DNA of 64,000 nt, taken from Narthecium ossifragum. Its lineage: Eukaryota; Streptophyta; Magnoliopsida; Dioscoreales; Nartheciaceae. The notes under the pieces were generated by a model. The model worked only from the letters and a program-made list of their open reading frames with translations. It did no database searches and was not told the origin of the DNA. This document shows positions 56,580 to 64,000 of this stretch, in pieces; position 1 is the first letter of the stretch; each line of letters starts with the position of its first letter. The position numbers and the translations under genes are program-made. The stretch spans positions 17,898,094-17,962,093 of the forward strand of contig OY986967.1 in the NCBI GenBank assembly GCA_963920575.1, written 5' to 3'.

Positions 56580-57247
56580 TAAGACTCATGATCATGTGAG
56601 CACACATGGGGGAGCGTTTTAGACTAAAAGTACGAAAACATAACTCACCTCACCGACATGCTTAAACTTGGTAACATATTTGTGTGCTATGGATAATCAT
56701 GAGATAGCTATTTGATACCAGTGGAAGTCATGATCAAGTTAATAGTTCCCAAGTGTCACAAATAAAAAGAAAACTAAAAAAATAACTATGCATGAGACGG
56801 TCTAGAGAATTAGATCAACCCTTAATAAGTGGTTTAGATTCATGTTTATGAAGTTACAAAAATAATTATATAATCTAGTCACTCAACCTAAAAGCTTAAG
56901 CTGCTATAAAAGCTCAAGTTTATATTTCCAATTCCGTGGCCCACTTAGGTGTAGCTTCAATCACAACATGTCCTCATTTTAAGCGGTTAAAAGATGTGTT
57001 GAATGGTATCAGAACAGAGATCGTGATTTAAATCTTACTTCACGTAATTCTCTTAATAAGTTAAATATTCATGGTTGCCAAAAATTAATTTTAACTTGGT
57101 ACACATGTGTGGAAGCACCAAAATACAAATTTTCATATAAAAATGGATCCCTTACGCTTAAGCTTGTAGTTTGTTTGATAAAGTTCACCATCACATCTCT
57201 ATTTGCTTAAGTATTTAACACAAGCAACAACCAACTCTACTTTTGGT
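56580..57247. repeat. Left copy of ~650-bp direct repeat flanking a solo LTR
   Basis: Homologous to 59084-59716, roughly 90% or more identical by eye with a few indels. It contains CTATAAAAGC and then AATGGTATCAGAACAGAG, so it looks like LTR end plus primer site of an old copia-type element. Its right border coincides with the start of the LTR. Confidence 0.85.
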
Positions 57248-59083
57248 TGTCTTTACTCCTGGGTCGACCGTCTAGGTCGGGCCCATTGGCTCGTTGTGGA
57301 TCACAATGGCAATTTTGTAAATTGCGTATTGTCGATTTATTTCACACCCGCGTGGTGTACACACAACTCCTTTTGTTTGGTTTCCATATTTGCTAGAACC
57401 CTAGTTGGGCTTGGGATCTGAGGATCCAAGCTCGGGCGCGCGAAAGCTTGTCTTTATGACAGCTGGCGGCCCGTGTGTGATCAGTCCCTCCTGGGAGCGA
57501 TCGATCGGACCTGTGTCGGTTGTCTGGTTAAGGATGCGGCTGACGTGTCCGGATAAGGACGCGAACCGACTTAGTCCGACCCAGTCCTACTGATCGGTCC
57601 TAGGACCAATCGTTCGGACTCGAGCCTATAAGTAACCCAAGACCTCCTCTGTTTTTTCGGTTTTTCTTCTCCTCTCCTCCTAACTTAGAAATTCTCATTT
57701 GGAGCTTGATCCAGCGGCTTGGGAGGCTTGCCAGGAGCTAGAGGAAGAGATCTACATCCTCCTTGAACGGTTTGATTCAGAATCAAACGTGGATTAGCGT
57801 AGTTTGCTAGGGTCCTTCATTAATCCTTAGATTAGGTATTTGTGTGTTATTTAATTGATTGTTCTTCAATTAAAGTATGCTAGCTTATGCTTGGTAGCTT
57901 GATTATCACCTGATTAAAGTTTGGTAGGATTTTGTTTGAATTTAATGTGGATTTAAGCAAGTGATAATTATGATTTTCCAGAGTTACTAGATCATTTGCT
58001 CTAATTGGATAAATTGAGATGTTCGTTATCGCATTATAATAATGTTATTATATCTGTGTAGGCCCTGTGCTTGGCATGTGGTTGAACCAAGGGGGTCACA
58101 CCCCTTGGGATGTGTAGAATAAAATATGCATTTTATCTAGACCCTTGTCATGTTCACCCCTTGGCGAGCTGTGTGCTATGCCTGGCCCTGTGTAATATTT
58201 GGCATATTGTTGCATGCTTGAATTGTTATTTATGTGTATGATCATACATGGCTTTGTTTGCATTAAATACATAAGGATAGGGCGTAGGCGATGGGTTGAT
58301 CGTCGATCTGAGGTTTTCGGGTAGCTCAAATCTAGCTCTAGGACCGTGGCGGGTAGTGTGGTCCAGGATCGGATGGTAGTATTCAGTCGATACCGATGAT
58401 AGTCTTAGATGACTTGAATATATGTTGATCGATGATTTAGAAGTCGTGTCAGCCTCGAGCCGGTTCTGAGGTGTAGCCGGTGTCCAGTGTCCTATGACTT
58501 TTGAGTAGAGGGTGCGCCTACTAAGCGGTGTTGTTTCCCGCCTAGCAATGCCGGTATCCTGCTTGTGGGTCTGCTGTGTTGGTTTCCTGCGTTCAGAGAC
58601 ACGCGGTAGGGTTATGGGGCCCCTGTGTACACCCAGGCTTGCTTGAGGGCGACACTATTGTGTTTCCCTCCTTTTTGTGTGTCGTAGTGTAGAACCCTAC
58701 TGTGCTTAATTGCTCACTCTTACCCGGACTGCGTTTTACAGGTGCAGGCGTTAGCTCTTCTTCAGTGGCCCCTACCGGCAAGGTGTTTGGTGGCGCGGCA
58801 TCGTATGGCGGTGCTTGAGGAGCGGTGATCGTTGTTTGTACCCTTTTGTTTAGTTAGGCTCCTACGGGAGTATGATGTATAAATCTTAACCATTTTGAGG
58901 ATTTGAATTTATCTTTATTTTATCATTTGAAGTTTGTGATAATCGTTTTAATAAGGGTGTTTATGAATTGTTTAGGGAGAGTAATAGATTAGAGGGAACC
59001 ATCGGTAAAACTTTTCCGCATTTGGTTAAGTTCTGGTTCGTGTCACCCAGCCCGGCTGGGCCTTCATAGGTCAGGGCGCGACA
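57248..59083 (+). mobile_element. Solo LTR of the D family
   Basis: Starts TGTCTTTACTCCTGGG, ends GTCAGGGCGCGACA. Related along most of its length to the D LTRs (TTTCACACCCGCGTGGTG, GCTAGAACCCTAG, GGATAAGGACGCGAACCGAC, AGAACCCTACTGTGCTT). A TATA-like CCTATAAGTA at 57625 follows a degenerate GATCGATCG hairpin region (57573-57620). There is no short target duplication; the flanks are the long direct repeats. Confidence 0.85.
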
Positions 59084-59716
59084 TAAGACTAATGATCATG
59101 TGAGCACACATGAGGGAGCGTTTTAGACTAAAAGTAGGAAAACATAACTCACCTTACCGACATGCTTAAACTTGATACACATATTTATGTGATATGGATA
59201 ATCATGAGCTAGATATTTGATACCAGTGGAAGTCACGATCAAGATAATAATTCCCAAGTGTCACAAATAAAAAGAAAACTAAAAAAATAAGATGAGACGG
59301 TCTAGAGAATTAAATCAACCCCTAATAAGTGGTTTAGATTCATGTTTATGAAGTAACACAGATAATTATATAATCTATTCACTCAGCCTAAAAGCTTAAG
59401 CTGCTATAAAAGCTCAAGTTTATATTTCCAATTCTGTGGCCCTCTTAGGTGTGATTTCAATCACCACATGTCCTCATTTTAAGCGGATAAAAGATGTGTT
59501 GAATGGTATCAGAGCAGAGATCGCGATTTAAATCTTATTTCACGTAATTCTCTTAATAAATTAAATATTCATGGTTGCCAAAATTTAATTTTAACTTGGT
59601 ACATTTGTGTCGAAGCATCAAAATACAAATACGTTTAAACTTGTAGTTTGTTTGATCAAGTTCATCCCTATTTGCTTAAGTATTTAACACAAGCAACAAC
59701 CGATCCTACTTTTGGT
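59084..59716. repeat. Right copy of ~650-bp direct repeat
   Basis: Starts TAAGACTAATGATCATG right after the LTR end and runs to CTTTTGGT at 59716, then continues into unique sequence. It keeps a better primer-site-like TGGTATCAGAGC at 59503 than the left copy. Confidence 0.85.
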
Positions 59717-60890
59717 TGTGACGTATATGATAGCGAGAGGACAGTGGGGGCATTTGTTACCAATCCAAGAGAGAGGCCGGAGGTGGGGACCCTGGCATAT
59801 ATGGGGACTGACTACGTACTACTATTCCAGGTCATATATACGTCCCTAGCTCCTATACCGGAAATGGAATGCCTTGTATGGCGAGGTTACGGCAACGGTC
59901 GGTGCTGGATTCGGAGACAGATATATATACACACATAGTTCTCTCTCTATGCATCCATCTCTTTCTACATCTCTATTGGTGGAGGATATTGCAAGATGGA
60001 TGACTGCAATGAAATAGAACAGTCCACAAGGTCATGGTCTCCGGAAACACCAGCTTTGTTTCCAAATAAGGGAAGGAGGGCTGGTGGGAGGACTGGTTCC
60101 CAGTCGGCCAAGCAAAAGCCCATAATGGAAAGGTGGGGAAAAAGAGAGGGCACAAAACATATTTAATTAGCGGTGGTGCCTCTCCTTTTGTTTTCTTGCC
60201 TTGTGTCGTTGTTGTTTGCAGCTGCTGGTGATGGGGATGAGATTAGGTGTGACCATGGCCATTTTCACTGTTTTGGAGTACTACTTAATTAGAAGGTCGA
60301 TGGGTATACTAAATGCACTGGGGTGCATTAGTAGCATCAAGTACACGTATGATTTATGTTTCATTAACGTTCTGCAAAACAGCTCGCCTCATCACATATG
60401 TAGCCACAGCAGCAGATAAAATTTTTCTTGTTGCATGAAAAAAAAAGTCCTAAAAATTAGGATTTTAAGTATAAATATGTTTGGTAAAAAGACGAATGCT
60501 TTTTTCTCGTTTAACACACCAGATTTCCATTTTACTCTGCCATCTGATTAATAGCAGAACCAAGTACTGCAGGACTATAAAGGATGTCATGATACTTCCT
60601 ATAGCCACAAGGATATTTCATAATTGAGAAGTAAATAGCCAAACCAATGCGTACGAGAAATAGTTCTCTTGTTAGGAAACGCCAAACATGTGAACAAGCT
60701 GCTAAATTAGAAACTTGTACCAAACACAAGATCAAAGATAATGCATGTCTAGGGCATCCGATCGATGTAGTCACAGTCTAGTACTATGCTTCTTCATCCT
60801 AAATCCAGGATTCAGTGTATTATTGTTAAACTATATTAATAGAAACTCATCATTTTCTATCAACTTTAACATGACATTAAAACAAAGGTG
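59717..60890. other. Intergenic, no recognised gene
   Basis: Short ORFs only (e.g. 59648-59938, 60201-60419), none with a recognisable domain. Confidence 0.5.
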
Positions 60891-61710
60891 GCACATTTTA
60901 GTCAGGGCTAAATTCGAGCCAAGCGGAACCCCAGCCTTTTCGAGCTTGAGCTCGAACAAAGCAGGCTAGGCTCTAGTTGAGCTTCAAGATCGAGCTTAAG
61001 CTCCGCTTGTCACAAGCATAGTGTCACGATCAAATCGATCGCGCCTCACAAGGGAGGCTCATCCAAGAGAAGAAGACTCTAGAGAGTCTAGAATGTCCTA
61101 TAAAAATATCTAAGTATAATAGAACTCTAGAACCTTCTAAGAGTATGTAGAAGTCTAGAAAGTTCCTAGGTGAGCTATATAAGGAGAGAGGGTCTCATTT
61201 GTAATGAACAACCTCCAAGAGAGCAAACATCTAAGAGTTGTAAGCAATCTTCAAGCAAAGAAGCTTTCCACTCTAGTCTCCTCTCCTCTCTTCCTAGTGT
61301 GTGCCAAAGTCCTTAGGAGCGATCCAGCTTGGTGAAGGCGGAAGGCTGACTCGACTGCGCGAAGGTAGTTCGAGTGCCGCACGGTCTCAGTTCGGGTGAA
61401 ACTAGAAAGTCCGTGACAATAGGCTAGGCTTGAGTTTAATGTGCGAGCCTCCGAGCTGAGTTTTCGAGTCAAGGTTTCAGGCCCAGTAGAGTCTAGAATA
61501 ATAGTTTATATGATAGATAACAAATATATACTCGATAAATTATATAGAATTTTAGAATATTTAATCGAGCTCGACTCGTAAGCTTTCGAGAAAGAAAGCC
61601 TATTTTTGTATTGACGTTGAGCTTGAGCTCGAGTCTAAACAAATTCAAAGCCGAGCTTCATTGAGCTTCAATTAAAGCTCGGCTCCAATTATAGCTAGTT
61701 TTAATCTCAT
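60891..61710. repeat. GAGCTTGAGCTCG-type dispersed repeat, split by an LTR
   Basis: Many words such as CGAGCTTGAGCTCGA, GAGCTTCAAGATCGAGC and GAGCTTGAGCTCGAGTC occur at both ends (60940-61010 and 61615-61685). It is interrupted by the solo LTR at 61022-61418. Class not determined. Confidence 0.55.
61022..61418 (+). mobile_element. Short solo LTR (397 bp), TSD ATAG
   Basis: Starts TGTCACG and ends CGTGACA, a perfect 7-bp terminal inversion, flanked by ATAG (61018-61021 and 61419-61422). TATA-like CTATATAAGG at 61171. Size and lack of coding fit a small copia-type or TRIM family. Confidence 0.75.
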
Positions 61711-62613
61711 GGTCATTCCAGCCTACATTTTTTTAGGATGGTAGGATGGGGTGAAGCTGAAAGATCTAAAACAACGTCAGAAAACCTATTTTACTTTTAA
61801 TAAATCGTGACAACCAACACGTAAGGAAAGGGGGACCATAGAAAGAGACTAAAAGGAGGTTGAATCCAAAGGCTTTCCTCAGTCGGTTTGGTCTTTGGGG
61901 CTGAGAAGTCCCTCTCACAATAATAGATAGCCCACTCCACCCCTCCCCTACCTCTACCAGACTACCTCTCTGCCTCTCAGCGCCTCTAGTTCTGACTGCA
62001 TTCTTTCTCCATCCGTGAACTGATTCCAAGGACGACTAAAGATGAAGATGGCGACACGTCATGCTCTCCCAACACCATTCCCGAGGCAAAACACCACCCC
62101 CACAGGCCCCACTTCTTTTGGCTTCACCCCTTCTCATCTTTCCCACGATGATCTATCTCTCTATCTAACCCCCCACACACTTGACACTCCCACCCACCAC
62201 TCCTTTCACTTTTATTACAATACCCAAATGGGAAACAAGAATCTATGGCCCCTTTCTCTTTCTTCACACCCAACTTTAGTGAGAGAGATGAGGAGAGGGG
62301 AAGAGGGAGAGGGAGAGGGAGAGACAAACATGTATCCATCCTTAGCACTGAAAAGAGAGCAGAGCATAGAGAAGTAGTCATGTTCCCACCAGTGTTTCCT
62401 TTGGTCAAATATTCCCACCAATAGCTAGCTATCTAGGCTAGGCATGCCCATTTACAACACAAAAAAGGCTTACATAGGTTTTGAATGGGGGGTGGTGGCG
62501 CTGTGGTGGAGCTGCTGGAGCTTAGCCTGGCAGACCAAAAATAGGGAAACCAAGGTGGCTCTGCTAGCTGTGTGTCCAAAACAGCAGCAGAGAAAGAGAG
62601 ACAGAGGAAGAGA

Positions 62614-64000
62614 CTAGTGGAACCCGTTCTTCTGCAGCCAGTTTGGGTTCGGCTTCGCGATCTGCGGTGAGAATCCTGATGATGCTGCAGCTGCTGTGGT
62701 CGCGGCGATCAGTTGCGGGTTGGCAATGCCGTTGGCCCAGCTCAATTGCCGGTGTTGCTGCTGTTGTTGTTGTTGATGATGATGATAGCTTTGCTGTAGT
62801 TGCTGATAGTGCTGCTGCTGCTGCCGTTGTTGTTGGTTGTGGTGCTCGGCGCCTATTGCCAGCGATAGCCCGCCCCCTGCAGTCCTCGCACCTCCGTCGC
62901 TGCTGCTCGGGAACTTCACATCAAATTCGAGCATTGCATTAGTCTTTGAGTGACCAATTCGATCAAATTTATGTTGGTGTTCTGCAGAGAAGCTCACTTG
63001 TTGATAGCCCGGGGAATGAAACTGCTGTTGCATGATTTGGAAAATAGGGGATGCATCGCCGGCGCCAGCGCCTCCACCGCCGCTTGCAAGTTGATACCTG
63101 TACATCTCGTTCACTTTGGGAGCAACTGCTGACGATTGGATGTAGGCATGGTTGAACATCAAAGGTTTGTTGATGCCATTGCGACTCTCAGGCATCTTCA
63201 GCTTGTCATCAAACTATGTATGTTGACAAGAAAAAAGAGTCAAAGAACTATATATGGATCATGGTTTCATTCTATCTGTGCCGTTAGTAGCATCATTCAG
63301 TCTTTACCTTTGGCCTGGTGCTTCTGGAACTCATTCCCCAATCTGGCTCGAACGCCATCGGCAAACGCTGATCGGTCCCGGCGGAGCTCTCTTCGTCCAT
63401 CACCTCGAGAGTGCTCCTTTTCGAGCCTGAGTTCCCCAGGCTCAGATCGAGATCGTGTTCGATGTGGCCGAACCCTGAATTGGGCACAACAATAGCACCA
63501 TTGCTACCATTGATGACAAAACTGATAAAAACTCAGGAACTTCTCAGAAGATCAAACAGCCAAAAGAACTCACCAGCTGAATTCAATTCGTTCTCGTAGA
63601 TGCTCGGATCAAAATTGGTCACCGCATCCTTCCCGTTGCACTTGATTGCGGCCTTGTCGTAAGCCCTGCAAGATCAAACCATCAAAGTAGAGAAGATGAG
63701 CAAGCTCCTCCATTAAAGACTAGCTCTCACTTGCAATCTTTGTTCCAGTGATCACTACATGTACCTTGCAGCTTCCACCTCAGTGTCAAAAAGGCCCAGA
63801 TAGACATATCTATCATGCGTAGCAAAACAAAGTACATATTAGAAGAGAGATTCCTCTATGGATTATGAACAAATCGCATGCAAGAGAATCGGATGAAGAT
63901 GAAAGAAAATATTAGGCATATACTTCTTCCCCAAGAACTGGCCCATCCTGGCCTCCCATCTGCCACATTTGTGCAGGGTGACCCCTCTGTATTTAGAACT
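62614..64000 (-). CDS. AP2: APETALA2-like transcription factor (euAP2 type), 3' half
   Basis: Five exons on the minus strand, cut by the window edge: 64000-63924, 63809-63765, 63665-63574, 63474-63308, 63201-62614 (stop TAG 62614-62616). All introns are GT...AG and the phases agree. Exons 1-3 encode the second AP2 DNA-binding domain: [20 protein letters not shown], then [20 protein letters not shown] and [13 protein letters not shown]. Exon 4 has DLDLSLG, an EAR-type repression motif, and FEPDW. Exon 5 is Gln/His/Gly-rich, as AP2 tails often are, and contains the miR172 site before the C-terminus [11 protein letters not shown]. Such proteins act in the nucleus in floral organ identity and flowering time, as repressors via TOPLESS-type partners. 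No break seen; codons are intact. AP2, TOE or IDS1 subgroup is not resolved without the N-terminal half. Confidence 0.93.

Noticed and set aside
60201..60419. 72-codon ORF with hydrophobic start
   Set aside because: No recognisable domain, no nearby exons; length is within chance expectation.
62042..62377. Small ORF downstream of AP2
   Set aside because: Opposite strand, His/Thr/Pro-rich from simple sequence; no homology pattern seen.

Overview
This window looks like nuclear DNA of a flowering plant. It holds nested Ty3/Gypsy LTR retrotransposons of three lineages, PIF/Harbinger and Mutator-like DNA transposons, spliceosomal introns, and, at the right edge, one apparently intact host gene: an APETALA2-like transcription factor with a miR172 target site. 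I cannot name the species. All calls come from reading the sequence; no database search was run.

Layout. 1-8701: a Ty3/Gypsy element of Athila type (plus strand, 5' LTR cut by the window edge) that encodes only gag and a protease. 8702-14081 and 47009-47653: remains of a PIF/Harbinger transposon on the minus strand (a MYB/SANT-like ORF and a DDE transposase). It is broken by the first element, by a solo LTR (9388-11957, TSD TACAT), and by a large nest. The nest 14082-47008 has three layers. The outer one is a Tekay/Del-type chromovirus (D, minus strand, TSD CATAT). It was split in pol by an Athila-type element without pol (B, 18492-42084). B in turn was split inside its only ORF by a Tat-lineage element with two RNase H domains (C, 21592-39509, TSD ATAAG). 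C carries, antisense to its own pol, a broken multi-exon gene for a plant mobile domain (PMD) protein.

47663-49149 is a Pack-MULE with matching termini and a perfect 9-bp TSD; it carries a fragment resembling the C-terminus of a cytosolic sulfotransferase. 49869-56579 has no gene I can recognise, only simple repeats, low-complexity ORFs and one repair scar containing telomere repeats. 56580-59716 is a solo LTR flanked by ~650-bp direct repeats instead of a short TSD. 61022-61418 is a short solo LTR. 62614-64000 is the 3' half of the AP2 gene, minus strand.

How it fits together: the AP2 gene is the only sequence likely to serve the host. Everything left of about 61.5 kb is repeat accretion. 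The main unexplained signal is a family of short inverted repeats rich in GATCGA/GGTCGACC. They recur in the leaders or promoters of at least five retrotransposons belonging to different lineages. Second is the antisense PMD gene inside a retrotransposon.
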